From NCBI GenBank assembly GCA_028023455.1, contig JAQFVV010012536.1, forward strand, positions 2,500,001 through 2,564,000: a DNA stretch of 64,000 nucleotides, read 5' to 3'. This DNA comes from Epiperipatus broadwayi (Eukaryota > Onychophora > Udeonychophora > Euonychophora > Peripatidae). The notes under the pieces are model-generated. The model did no database searches, was not told the origin of the DNA, and saw only the letters and a program-made list of their open reading frames with translations. The position numbers and the translations under genes were made by a program. Shown piece after piece: positions 1 to 10,255 of this stretch. Each line of letters starts with the position of its first letter. Within the stretch, counting starts at the first letter, position 1.

Positions 1-300
1 TTAGATTTTATGTTTGTCTTTCAGGTAGTGTTTTTGGAAAAATTGTAATGATGAGTGATATTGATATTTCTACATTTGAATTTTAGTGTAGTTGTGTTTT
101 CAAAATTTTAGATTATGTTAATTTATTAGTTATTAAGATCAATGTTGATAAAGTTTCACATTTCATTGTTTATTCTTATTTGAATTTCAATATACTTAAA
201 CTTTATAGCTTCTAGGTAAGAGGTGGATTTTTTATCTATACTGCTTTATTCAGATTTTGTTTGTTTATTGCTGGAATAATTGTAATATTGGATGATACTG
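1..300. other. AT-rich sequence, nothing recognised
   Basis: Very AT-rich sequence with no ORF, RNA gene or repeat that I can name. It precedes the AT microsatellite and the GIY-YIG cassette. Confidence 0.6.
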
Positions 301-363
301 ATATATATATATATATATATGCAAATTTATAAATAAATATATAAATATATATATATATATATA
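301..363. repeat. AT microsatellite
   Basis: Two runs of alternating AT separated by a short stretch that already contains part of the arm sequence of the following inverted repeat (GCAAATTTATAAATAAAT). The partial duplication suggests slippage or a second insertion edge at the left end of the cassette. Confidence 0.85.
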
Positions 364-423
364 TGCAAATTTATAAATAAATATTTAAAAATACAGTATT
401 TAAAAGCTTATAAAAAATATATG
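364..423 (+). repeat. left arm of 60-bp inverted repeat
   Basis: Exact reverse complement of 931-990. The arm supplies the ATG of the GIY-YIG ORF as its last three bases, so the start codon belongs to the repeat and not to the ancestral reading frame. Confidence 0.9.
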
Positions 424-840
424 TATGCACCACCTACATTAAATAAATTAATAAACAATTCAAAGAATAAAACTTTATTTACAAATAAAAATTGTATCAT
501 TTACAAATGGACATGTGTGTGTGGCCATGGATATATAGGTGAATCGAGGTGCACATTGGAAAAAAGAACAAAGGAACACTTATTGTTATTTAAAAGGGTT
601 CAAAATACAAAACAAAATTTGAAAAATAATGATAATTTATCAGCTTCTGTCTTTTATGACCATAATAAATCATGTAAATATGGTTTCGATTTTAATTATA
701 ACAATGTAAAAATATTGGAAACTGAAAGAAATAATAATAAAAGGAAAATTAAAGAGGCGATGTTAATATGTAAATACAAGCAACATTTGGTTAATAGGCA
801 AGCAGCAAACATTAAGATCACAGAATTATGGGAAAGTTGA
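421..840 (+). CDS. Penelope-like GIY-YIG endonuclease domain, RT part missing
   Basis: A 139-codon ORF corresponding to the C-terminal endonuclease of a Penelope-like element (PLE). In the family this domain nicks target DNA for retrotransposition. Visible are the linker PPTLNKLINNSK (residues 4-15), a GIY-like IIY (26-28), a CxC pair (32-34), YIG (38-40), the catalytic-type Arg in LEKRTKEH (46-53), and the distal metal-binding Glu in RKIKEA (108-113). The HxxxC/FDF segment near residue 81 matches the usual SAlaeH..tgH region but is diverged. The reverse transcriptase that normally precedes the domain is absent and the ATG comes from the inverted repeat, so this is a 5'-truncated copy. The last codons and stop are followed by a near-repeat of the same ~28 bp. 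No disabling mutation is seen. Whether it is expressed is unknown; PLE identity is by motif recognition. Confidence 0.8.
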   Translation: MYAPPTLNKLINNSKNKTLFTNKNCIIYKWTCVCGHGYIGESRCTLEKRTKEHLLLFKRVQNTKQNLKNNDNLSASVFYDHNKSCKYGFDFNYNNVKILETERNNNKRKIKEAMLICKYKQHLVNRQAANIKITELWES

Positions 841-882
841 CATCATAGAATTATGGGAAAGCTGACATTTTAAACATGATAG

Positions 883-925
883 TTGACAAAGCTACAAGTT
901 AGTTGAAAGCGCTCTTAAGTGACTG
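883..925 (+). ncRNA. hammerhead-like relic downstream of the PLE ORF
   Basis: The order matches a type I hammerhead: TTGACAA (degenerate CTGANGA), an AGCTA/TAGTT hairpin closed by CAAGT, GAAA at 905-908, then palindromic AGCGCT as stem III followed by C at the expected cleavage position (914). Core bases are mutated and I cannot pair stem I, so activity is unlikely. A similar GAAAGCGCT block lies behind the PLE fragment at 48.9 kb, which supports the link to PLEs. Confidence 0.45.
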
Positions 926-930
926 TTATA

Positions 931-990
931 CATATATTTTTTATAAGCTTTTAAATACTGTATTTTTAAATATTTATTTATAAATTTGCA
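931..990 (-). repeat. right arm of 60-bp inverted repeat
   Basis: Exact reverse complement of 364-423. It closes the GIY-YIG cassette and runs into AT-rich flank. Confidence 0.9.
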
Positions 991-1038
991 TATATTATTT
1001 TGAAGAAATACAGACATCGATTTATAATATTATATATA

Positions 1039-4004
1039 TTGAACCTGATTGAAATCCGGTTCAATGGTGTTGTTATTAAACAAAAAAAAAAAAGAAATTT
1101 ATTAAGCTTTTAATTTTAATTAAACATAGAGTTTAAATTAGCAATATAAAAAGAATGCGTGTATCCAAGTATACACGCGTTTATATGTAAAACGGATTTT
1201 TTAAAAATGTTTATCGATTTATTTTAAAATAGTTTTCATATACCGCCTGTTTTTAAATCCATTTGATTTTAAATCCATTTGATTTAAAAACAAGCTGGCT
1301 AGCTAATTGCATTCCTGTTGCTTTTATTTTAATTATTGTAAACAATATTGATAGTGGAGATTTGAATTTTATGTTATTGTTTTCATTTCAATAAACCCTG
1401 GGTGGAATTCTTAGATAGATTGAGCGGGAGATTAATATTTGCCCTGCCTAAGGTGAAGAAATTGAACAATAAGGAAGGTGTTTCACGGGAAATGGAGCAA
1501 TGTATAAATAGCCCCGAAAATTTGGAGGTCAGGTAATTCATTATTCATAAATAGACAAGCTGTTTCTAAAGTAAAAGTTTATATCAGTGCGGACATTTAA
1601 ATTCTTAAAGGACAAGAGCTGTTATTAAATACTTCTGCTTGCCACAAGATGAAAAATTCTATACGTGTTGTCACCACCCGAATGGCTTGCTAATTCAACA
1701 AAAGATGGATCCCTGACTTCCAAGTTTGCTCCAGTAATGCCTTAAACACCTAAAAGAAGCCGGACCCTCGTTACATCTACCTTGCCATGGTCTAAAGACC
1801 TGAAAATGAACTTAAGTAAAAGTGCGCACTCTACGTGAACATTGCTTTTACCGAAAGGTAACTATTTTCTTTTTATTCTTCCCAGGGTAAATTAATTCTC
1901 ATTAAATCTCCGCTCAATCTAATCATAAATATGTATTCCTAAACAATATAGCCTCATATTTAATATTTGCTGTGTTTTCTAAGATTTTGTAGTGTGTCTT
2001 GGAATCTTAGTTTTAAGATTCCAAGTTGCTTTCAATTTTTGTTTATTGGAGAGTGATGAGTGAGTTTCCTATTTTTATGTAAGACTTTTATAAATGCTTT
2101 AGCGGTCGTGCATTTTAAATGCTTACCTGTAATTATTTAGTATTGAATAATTAATTTGTAAACACTGTGTTTGCATTTTCACAAACCTCCGAAAATCTTT
2201 TGGCTGGCGACTTTATCGTCTAATTTGCCGCAGGTGAATATTTTATTTCTAATATCTCTAAAAGCGGAAATTAGAATTGTGTTTTTCTTTGTAAGTTTAT
2301 AAGTCGTCAGCAGGAAGATAAAATTTATCCTTTCTTAAATTACAGGTGAGCGATACTTTCGTTCTGCTAAAGTGTTTACAACTTTTAACCCTTTAACCGC
2401 TAATTATATTATTGGTTGTATGAGGTAAAAATCAAATCTTTTAATTGGCCAACTCACAAACTGAAGACAAAGCCTATTGTTAAAACATATTCGCCTATAA
2501 TATTAAATTCAACTCAGATACGTTTATAAAAAGTATATTACTAATTTTTCAGGTTATGAAAGAGAAGAAAGTTCTTTCAAAAATAAATTGCTATTTATTT
2601 ATTATAAAATATATTCAATTTTGGAAAATATAAAGCATGTCTAAACAAAAAAGTGCTCCAAGCGCTTTTTTCAATTTTACGTTATGGAAAAGTAAAGATT
2701 TCTTTTTGCTAAATCTTAAATATTTTTACTAAAATCTTCAATATTTTTCGAAAATAATTTTGTTTTTTAGTATATTTTTTAAAAAACTATTTTAATTTCT
2801 CATTTTATATTTTTTAATACTTAAATTACATTCGAAATGAAAATCTCAGCGTTTTTCTTTATTTTCTTTGATCAGGCGGTTTTTTTGTTCTTTCCAGCCA
2901 ATCAGAATGTCTTTTTCAGCTGAGAGCCAGCTGACAGCCAATCACCGACAAGGTTCTTCTTTGTTTAGTTTTAAATGTGGTTTTTTTGATTTTTTACTTG
3001 TAAAATAATTTGGAAGAGGGCACCATCTTACAGAACTTTTAAAAACCTAATCAATAACTGTCAAATGAATATTCTACCATTAAAACTAGCAGAATTAGAG
3101 TGACGTCAGATGTCGACGAGATGCCTCGTAAGAGGCGGTTAAAGAATTAATATTCTCATACTCATGTGCACTCTCTGATAGATTTATTTTTGTATTTATT
3201 ACATATGCTTTAAATTTATCAGAGCTTGTACTCAGAATTTGTTTGTAATTCATTTTCTTTTCTTTAATTGCTGGGGCAGACGTAACTGTTTTTCTAATTA
3301 TTTGCTTGTCTCCTATTGAGACCTTTTCTTATTAATTTTAAAATAATTTTCGCCAATTGTTTGGCTGGGATTCACCAGTTTTTTTAATTGTTTTCTTCCT
3401 TTCAATCTTATTTTTTTGGTTCTTGAGATGGATCGATCACCGTTATTTTAAACGTAGTAATTGGTGCAGTTCATACCGATATAAGGACATTCAAGATCTG
3501 ACCATGCTTAGATCTTGGAAAGCTCATCGGCACTGGGTTCTTTGATCTATTTCAGGGGCATATGGTTTAAATATCATAAAGTGGAAACCAGTGCTTAAGT
3601 GAATCCTCTGATGAAGAAATTTGCTTCCTCCCTTTTAAATTTGTTTATTAGAAGATCAGTCAGTCTGTCATAGCTTTGCCTTTAGTATGTCTGGTCACCC
3701 TGAGTTAACCCCATCTATTGTGTCATAAACTTATATTTAATAATTTATTTTCTCATAATAAAATTTATGAAATATGTTTAAACTTAATTTGGCTGATGTT
3801 TGTCTTTGTGCTTTTGTCTCAATTGTCTAAACAATTTAAGATCTCTTGTTTCTCCTGAGTCTAGTGGCCAAACCATCATCATCATCTATTTTGATCACAG
3901 TAAACAAATTTTCCAGACACGTAGTGGTCTGGTGGCGCCCTCTTTATCAGAATAGATAGATAGATGAAATTAAAAGATTTTGTCCGGCACATAATAATAA
4001 TTTT
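1039..4004 (+). repeat. R1 long direct repeat, copy 1 (LTR-like)
   Basis: Begins with TTGAACC and an inverted GGTTCAA. It matches 5591-7756 almost throughout up to GTCCGGCACA at 3991; the last ~13 bp before the PBS-like site are not in copy 2. Without the TTAA-flanked insertion it is about 2.2 kb. The two copies flank a 1.6 kb interior, as in an LTR retrotransposon with very long LTRs. A TGGCGCCC block near its right part also occurs in repeat R2. No conserved ORF: a 62-codon frame at 3357-3545 is broken in copy 2. Copies differ mainly by short indels. Confidence 0.75.
2389..3146. mobile_element. piggyBac-type MITE in R1 copy 1
   Basis: A 758-bp insertion flanked on both sides by TTAA (2385-2388 and 3147-3150). 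It starts CCCTTTAACCGC and ends GCGGTTAAAGAA, so a terminal inverted repeat of about 10 bp (CTTTAACCGC) is visible. R1 copy 2 has the empty site at about 6899-6908 with a single TTAA. TTAA duplication and a CCY-type terminus are hallmarks of piggyBac elements. No transposase ORF is present, so it is non-autonomous. Confidence 0.85.
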
Positions 4005-4024
4005 TAGCACTACCAATGTGAGGC
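4005..4024 (+). promoter_or_regulatory. primer-binding-site-like sequence
   Basis: TAGCACTACCAATGTGAGGC directly follows R1 copy 1. It matches 16 of 20 positions of the PBS-like sequence after R2 copy b (54991-55010), and most differences are transitions. The ancestral form resembles TGGCGC...CAACGTG-type tRNA primer sites of LTR retroelements. The priming tRNA is not identified. Confidence 0.5.
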
Positions 4025-4284
4025 TTCGAGTTTTCAAACTCATGTGAGATTTTTTTTGGACTGTTGAGAAAGATTTCAGGTGTAAGAGGCAAGATCTAGT
4101 AGGGGGAGGTTTGGTTTTTGTTAATTATTGTAGGTATTGTTGGAGTAGGTGGTAGAATGGGGTTCATCTTTCTTTTTAATGAAATAATTTAGAAACTTAA
4201 AAAGCGTATTTTCAAAAAGTCTGTCGGAGTAATTTTATTTGAAGAGTTAAATATAGTTCGTCTTTGTTATGAAATAATTTATAG

Positions 4285-4402
4285 AAAACAGTAAATAGCA
4301 TTTTATTGGCTTTTAGAGTTTAGATTTTTTTGTTTTTTAAAAAAACAGTAAATAGCATTTTATTGGCTTTTAGAGTTTAGATTTTTTTGTTTTTTAAAAA
4401 AA
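4285..4402 (+). repeat. 57-bp tandem duplication
   Basis: A segment starting CAGTAAATAGCATTTT occurs twice in a row with a period of about 57 bp and near identity, ending in a T-run and an A-run. It lies just upstream of the gag-like ORF. Confidence 0.85.
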
Positions 4403-4436
4403 AAGTTAGTATTGCGAATTTAATCTTTGTGTAAAA

Positions 4437-5138
4437 ATGGAAGTCAACGAAGAAAGTGACAGGGTGGCATGTCTAGAAGAAAGCCCTGTCTCATTTAAAA
4501 ACCCTCAAATTGTAGAAAAAGAAGAAAGTGAGTCACAGATGATGATGAAGATGTTGATGAAGTTGGTAATAGAAATGAAGGAGGATATGAGTGAATTCAA
4601 GAAAAGTCAGCAAGCAATGATGGCAGAGTTTAAAGTGGAAATAAAGGAGGAAATTAAGCAGGTCCAACAGGCAATGAAGAAAGAAGTTAGTGAAGTTAAA
4701 CAGGGCCAGCAGGCTATAAAGGAAGAAATGATTATGGAAATGAAAGAAATGAGATGAGAAATAATGGGAGAAGTAGAAGAAACTCAAGAAGTAGAAAAAG
4801 TTGAGGTCATAAAAGATATAGAAATTAAGGTAGCACAGGATAGTGGTAGGACATAAAAGGTGGAAATAAAGTTAGAAATAAGCACAGATGGGTTACAAGT
4901 AGAAAGTGTGGTGGAAAATCTAGTAAATGTAGATAAAGCAATGGAAGAAAGTTATAAGGTAAAAACAGAAAAGCAGGTAGAAGAGTCTCCGCATGAAACT
5001 AAAAATAAATTGTTTTTAATAACTGTTTGTTTTGAATATGAATTCAAAAAGAAGAAAAGAGTTAAAAGAAAGATTAAGAAATATGATTTTAAGGTAGAAA
5101 TAGAAGCCATCTTAGGTCAAAATTCAAAAAGGTCATAG
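4437..5138 (+). pseudogene. coiled-coil gag-like ORF of R1 element, two in-frame stops
   Basis: One frame of 233 codons from ATG 4437 to TAG 5138, interrupted in frame by TGA at 4755 and TAA at 4854. The first 106 residues are extremely rich in Glu, Lys, Met and Gln, with heptad-like spacing and three QQA motifs (58-60, 77-79, 91-93), which predicts a long coiled coil. The part after the second stop remains Lys/Glu-rich, with a basic run EFKKKKRVKRKIKK. Coiled-coil N-termini of this kind are common in Gag proteins of LTR retrotransposons, and the position between two LTR-like repeats fits that, but no CCHC knuckle, protease or polymerase is present. The high Lys/Glu content is unlike the surrounding AT-rich non-coding DNA. 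I call it gag-like by context only. Confidence 0.5.
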
Positions 5139-5590
5139 ACGATAAATTCTTTCGTATACTAATGCTGATAGTATGAGTAATAAAAAGGACACTTAGTAGA
5201 AAGGGTTTTGCTAGGCCTAAAGTCTTTCAGACGTATGAGATAGCAAACAAAATAGAACAGAAAGAGAAAAGAAAAGTGTATAAGCTAAGAAAATATAAGT
5301 GAGGGAAAGAAACTTATTTCAGTAAGTTAGTAAGCGGAGTAAAAGAACCGCGAAAAAGTTAAGGGTGCAGCTTTTAGTAATCTGACGGATTGTTTTTAAT
5401 AAAAATAAAAAAGATTTTGTTAATGAATTATGAGAATGGAGAAGGGTTTTGGTTAAAATGAAATATTGTGTTGTTTTTCATGAGTGTGAGGCAAATGTTC
5501 GCCAAATTTCTAAGAATATTTTTAAAGTGTTTATAGTTTAAAAAAAAAAAGTTACAGGAATGTTTTTTTTTTGATCACGTTTTGAGGCAG
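5139..5590 (+). other. 3' interior of R1 element
   Basis: AT-rich sequence between the gag-like frame and R1 copy 2. It begins purine-rich and ends in A- and T-runs. No ORF or clear polypurine tract was found just before the repeat (the last bases are GAGGCAG). Confidence 0.5.
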
Positions 5591-7756
5591 TTGAACCTGA
5601 TTGAAATCCGGTTCAATGGTGTTGTTATTAAACAAAAAAAAACAAACAGAAATTTATTAAGCTTTTAATTTTAATTAAACGTAGAGTTTAAATTTGCAAT
5701 ATAAAAAGAATTGTGTATCAAGTATACAGTGTTTATATGTAAAACGGATTTTTTAAAATATCGATTTATTTTAAAATAGTTTTCATATACCACCTGTTTT
5801 TAAATCCATTTGATTTAAAAAGAAGCTACTAATTGCATTCTGTTGCTTTTATTTTAATTATTGTAAACAATATTGATAGGGAGATTTGATTTTTATGTTG
5901 TTGTATTCATTTTAATAAACCCTGGGTGGAATTCTTAGATAGATTGAGCAGGAATTTTAATATTTGCCCTGCCTAAGGTGAAGAAATTGAACAACAAGGA
6001 AGGTGTTTTCGGAAATGGAGCAACATATAAATAGCCCGAAAATTTGGAGGTCAGTTAATTCATTATTCGTAAATAGACAAGCTGTTTCTAAAGTAAAAGT
6101 TTATATCAGCAGGACATTTAAATTCTTAAAGGGCAAGAGCTGTTATTAAATACTTGCTTGCCACAAGATGAAAAATTCTATATGTGTTGTCACCACCCAA
6201 ATGGCTTGCTAATTCAACAAAAGACGGATCCCTGACTTCCAAGTTTGCTCCAGTAATGCCTTAAACACCTAAAAGAAGCCAGAACCTCATTACATCTACC
6301 TTGTCATGGTCTAAAGACCTGAAAATGAACTTAAGTAAAAGTGCGCACTCTACGTGAACATTGCTTTTACCGAAAGGTAACTATTTTCTTTTTATTCTTC
6401 CCAGGGTAAATTAATTCTCATTAAATCTCCGCTCAATCTAATCATAAATATGTCTTCCTAAACAATATAGCCTCATATTTAATATTTGCTGTGTTTTCTA
6501 AGATTTTGTAGTGTGTCTTGGAATCTTAGTTTTAAGATTCCAAGTTGCTTTCAATTTTTGTTTATTGGAGAGTGACGAGTGAGTTTCCTATTTTTATGTA
6601 AGACTTTTATAAATGCTTTAGCGGTCGTGCATTTTAAATGCTTACCTGTAATTATTTAGTATTGAATAATTAATTTGTAAACACTGTATTTGCGCTTTCA
6701 CAAATCTCCGAAAATCTTTTGGCTGGCGACTTTATCGTCTAATTTGCGAGGTGGATATTTCGTTTCTAATATCTCTAAAAGCGGAAATTAGAATTGTGTT
6801 TTTCTTTGTAAGTTTAGAAGTCGTCAGCAGGAAGATAAAATTTATCCTTTCTTAAATTACAGGTGAGCGATACTTTCATTCTGCTAAAGTGTTTACAACT
6901 TTTAATATTCTCGTACTCATGTGCACTCTCCGATAGATTTATTTTTGTATTTATTACGTATGCTTTAAATTTATCAGAGCGTGTACTCAGAATTTGTTTG
7001 TAATTCATTTTCTTTTCTTTAATTGCTGGGGCAGACATAACTGTTTTTCTAATTATTTGCTTGTCTCCTATTGAGACCTTTTCTTATTAATTTTAAAATA
7101 ATTTTCGCCAATCGTTTGGCTGGGATTCACCAGTTTTTTTAATTGTTTTCTTCCTTTCAATCTTATTTTTTTGGTTGTTCTTGAGATGGATCAATCACCG
7201 TTATTTTAAACATAGTAATTGGTGCAGTTCATACCAATATAAGGAGATTCAAGATCTGACCATGCTTAGATCTTGGAAAGCTCATCGGCACTGGGTTCTT
7301 TGATCTATTTCAGGAGCATATGGTTTAAATATCATAAAGTGGAAACCAGTGTTTAAGTGAATCCTCTGCTGAATGAAATTTGCTTCCTCCCTTTTAAATT
7401 TGTTTATTAGAAGATCAGTCAGTCTGTCATAGCTTTGCCTTTAGTATGTCTGGTACACGCCTGAGTTAACCCCCATCTATTGTGTCATAAACTTATATTT
7501 AATAATTTATTTTCTCATAATAAAATTTATGAAATATGTTTAAATTTAATTTGGCTGACGTTTGTCTTTGTGCTTTTGTCTCAATTGTCTAAAAAATTTA
7601 AGATCTCTTGTTTCTCCCTGAGTCTAGTCGGCGCAAACCATCATCATCATCTATTCTGATCACAGTAAACAAATTTTCCAGACACGTAGTGGTCTGGTGG
7701 CGCCCTCTGTATCAGAATAGATAGATAGAAGAAATTAAAAGATTTTGTCCGGCACA
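5591..7756 (+). repeat. R1 long direct repeat, copy 2 (LTR-like)
   Basis: About 2.17 kb matching R1 copy 1 from TTGAACCTG to GTCCGGCACA, without the TTAA insertion. Differences are mostly 1-4 base indels, many at CG or GC-rich dinucleotides. It abuts a Penelope-like fragment through a short AT run. Confidence 0.8.
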
Positions 7757-7772
7757 ATATATATATATATCA

Positions 7773-8063
7773 TGTAAAAATTGTAAAGCTTCTTACATAG
7801 GTATGAGTAATTGCTGCATCAGTGTTAGGAGAGATGTGCATGCTAATGCAGTTAAACAACACTCATCATCAGCAGCACTCTCACTCCATACTATAGATTC
7901 AGGTCATAACATTGATTTTTCTAGTACCAGGATCATATCCAGATGTGATAATCTCTACCAGTGCAAAATTAGAAAAGCCATTGAGATACTTAAAAGACCA
8001 GATTGTATCAATAAGCGAGATGATACATGCAAACTTCCTCCTATTTGGAAATATTTTTTTTAA
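7773..8063 (+). pseudogene. Penelope-like GIY-YIG endonuclease fragment
   Basis: Reading from TGT at 7773, the frame gives CKNCKASYIG followed by a ~90-residue tail with SVRRDVH, HTIDSGHNIDF and INKRDDTCKLPPIW, matching the second half of a PLE endonuclease. The upstream GIY strand and the reverse transcriptase are absent: homology starts right after the R1 boundary and AT run, so the copy is 5'-truncated there. Catalytic-type Arg and the H..GH..F region are retained, while the distal Glu lies in KIRKAIEI and is shifted or lost. It stops at TAA 8061-8063 with the family-typical PPIWK ending. A downstream hairpin (ACTTGG/CCAAGT followed by CGAAATGTC) resembles PLE 3' ends. Not expected to be functional. 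Confidence 0.75.
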
Positions 8064-8270
8064 AAAACATTCTTAAATTTAACATTTTTACTATTGGTGG
8101 AACTTTAACGTTTATTTAAATCAGTGATTGTAGTGCCTCTACAACTGTCTTTCTACCTTTTAACACCCAGTGGATGACTTGGGTGACCAAGTCGAAATGT
8201 CGGAATATTAATATTTAAAAAATTTTAACACAGATGAACCCACAAAATATGTATTTTATATATATTGCAA
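8064..8270 (+). mobile_element. 3' UTR of the PLE fragment
   Basis: Contains GATGACTTGGGTGACCAAGTC then GAAATGTCGG, a hairpin layout reminiscent of hammerhead-bearing PLE ends. The hairpin absorbs the G8 and A9 core bases and CTGATGA is replaced by TGGATGA, so I do not call a ribozyme. Confidence 0.4.
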
Positions 8271-9790
8271 CCATGCAAGGTGTGTTGGCAGTTGAATTAG
8301 AAAATTTTGCTGAGAATGGAATATAAGAAAATAAAATAAAAGTAGGTTAGGTGGATTTGTATTTATATAAATAAAATATATAATAAATCTTTATTTGATT
8401 GAAATTAGAAAATTTCTTTTCTTTAGGGAAGTATATATTGTGTTGTTTTTTAATTTTTAAAAAAAGGAGAGGTTAAATAATAAAAGAAAAGATGATTGAT
8501 TTTAAATATTGATAAAACTTCTGTGAAATGTGACATCGGCAATTAAATATGGCCATGGTAATTACAAGAAAGAGAACTTTGAAAGTAAAAATCTAACGAA
8601 AGATAAAAAGTTTGAAGAAAAAATTTAGGAGATATTCAACATATACATGCGTGAAGAGTTTTTTAAAACAATATAAAAGGAATAGACATGAGAAAGCTTT
8701 TATGCATATATATGCAACAAGATGTAATATTACCTTAAGATAGTTGCCGATATCCAGATAGGAGCTAGAATGCCTACACATCATCGATCTTCTTTCCCTT
8801 GAAATATCTGTACAATGATTTAGAATAATGAAGTTGTCACCTGCCTAAAATGGAAGCCTCGTGTTGCAAATCGTTAAGAAAAAAACCTGAGGATCTTTTT
8901 TTTTTTTAAAAAAAAAAAGACTAATCTACGGAACAATCTTATCGGTAAGAAATCAACATTGAACTTATAATGTTTATTGAAAGTAATATATATTAAGGCT
9001 ATAAACTTAAGACTATGCACCTAATGTGCAACAGTAGGGACCTCTACAAATCTAAACACAAGATTAACGACTTTAAAAAACAAGAGCACCCACTCTTATT
9101 TTCGACCTAATTTCTAAATATATACATGAATCTAAAATATTTTGATTTTTTGAGAGGTGAAGCTATTAACTACTTTACTGATTATTGATGTTTATTGAAA
9201 TAACTTTCTGAGATATTCTATATATCATCTAACTAAAAAAAGAGAGAGAAAGTAAATACAATTTGATGGACCATAATGACCTATAAATATGATTAATGGA
9301 TCCCTGAAACCTTTGTGGTTATTATATTACACAATTTTTTTATTATTATTGATTCATTTAAAATAAGTATACCTAAAATAAATAATAAAAAAAGAGATAC
9401 AATGTGTCATTTGTTCAGATCGAGTAAATGCATTCTCTCAGCAGTCTTCTCTAAAAATTCAACTGTTGATACCAATACACTTTATTGTATTTTAAATTAA
9501 TTATTCGGGTATTAAGATACTTATACATATATATTTTCATTAGTTCATAAAAATATTAGGGAATTGTTATTTTGTTAGAGAGAGAAAAAGGGTAGAGATC
9601 ACTTCTTTGTTGATTTAATGGAGATATAACATCCTGGCACCTCATAAAAAAATAAATTTACACTATTAAATAAGACTATGGAAGGGAAGGAAATTTAGCC
9701 CATAATTTAAATAGGTCAATATTAAGGTTTAAATAATGCTAGTCACTACCTATATTATAATTAGGATTATATTACCTAGAAATATACAAA
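8271..9790. other. AT-rich sequence, no feature recognised
   Basis: No convincing coding or RNA gene. A T/A homopolymer pair lies near 8900. A stretch near 9000-9055 (TAGGGACCTCTAC) recurs inverted near 20510, so it is part of an unnamed dispersed repeat. Confidence 0.5.
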
Positions 9791-10255
9791 TGTCACATGA
9801 TCACCATTTCTTATGCTTGCTCATAACTTATTAAAACAAGCAAAACTCTCCATACAATAGTGCCACTCAGTGCAAGCCAGAGTAATCAATGGATACCAGA
9901 AGGCTTAGGCATAAAATCCCTATCTAGTGGATACTCATCAAATATTCCCAGACAATTTATCTTGTGGCTTTCATCAATGAGGAGCTGTGGATTTGAGAGT
10001 ATTGCACCTAGATCTTAGGATCTAATGCAACCATCCAGCAGTCACCTTTTATCTCTACTTAACTACAAAACTATGAAAATAAAATTGAAAACATTATATT
10101 TTCAATCCAAGCTTATTATCTTATATAGTTATATAGGTCTGAACTCAGTTCGGTACCCATACATTTTCATGTCTTTTGTGCTTTAATAAACATAACCACC
10201 ACTACCCTATTAGGCAGGATTGGTATGAAACCACTAAACATCACATGATAACCAT
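9791..10255 (-). mobile_element. hammerhead family 1 element, half copy A
   Basis: Starts with the family terminus CACATGATCACC and AAAACAAGCAAAACT, passes a degenerate hammerhead on the minus strand, and ends with the internal CCTATTAGGCAGGATTGG block and CATCACATGATAACC. Only one arm is present, so it is not a fold-back. No target-site duplication seen. Confidence 0.7.
9934..9995 (-). ncRNA. degenerate hammerhead, family 1
   Basis: Reads TTGATGA in place of CTGATGA, keeps the AGCCACAAG hairpin start, but GAAAC has decayed to TAAAT. Predicted inactive. Confidence 0.5.

Larger units (their letters stand above)
364..990 (+). mobile_element. GIY-YIG cassette bounded by perfect 60-bp inverted repeats
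   Basis: Positions 364-423 and 931-990 are exact reverse complements over 60 bases. Between them lie one uninterrupted GIY-YIG ORF and about 90 bp of 3' sequence. A perfect inverted repeat of this length in degenerate surroundings suggests a recent event. It could be the hairpin-like end of a Penelope-like insertion (such elements often carry inverted copies of their terminal repeats) or a compact non-autonomous unit. No target-site duplication is clear, because both flanks are AT-rich. Confidence 0.7.

Noticed and set aside
3357-3545. 62-codon ORF in R1 copy 1 as a gene
   Set aside because: The homologous part of R1 copy 2 has an indel that breaks the frame; no domain; lies in a non-coding LTR-like repeat.
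4533-4787. Phe/His-rich minus-strand ORF
   Set aside because: Shadow of the Lys/Glu-rich gag-like frame on the plus strand.
8161-8210. Hammerhead ribozyme behind the 7.8 kb PLE fragment
   Set aside because: The hairpin pairs through the positions that should be the unpaired G8 and A9, and CTGATGA is not present.
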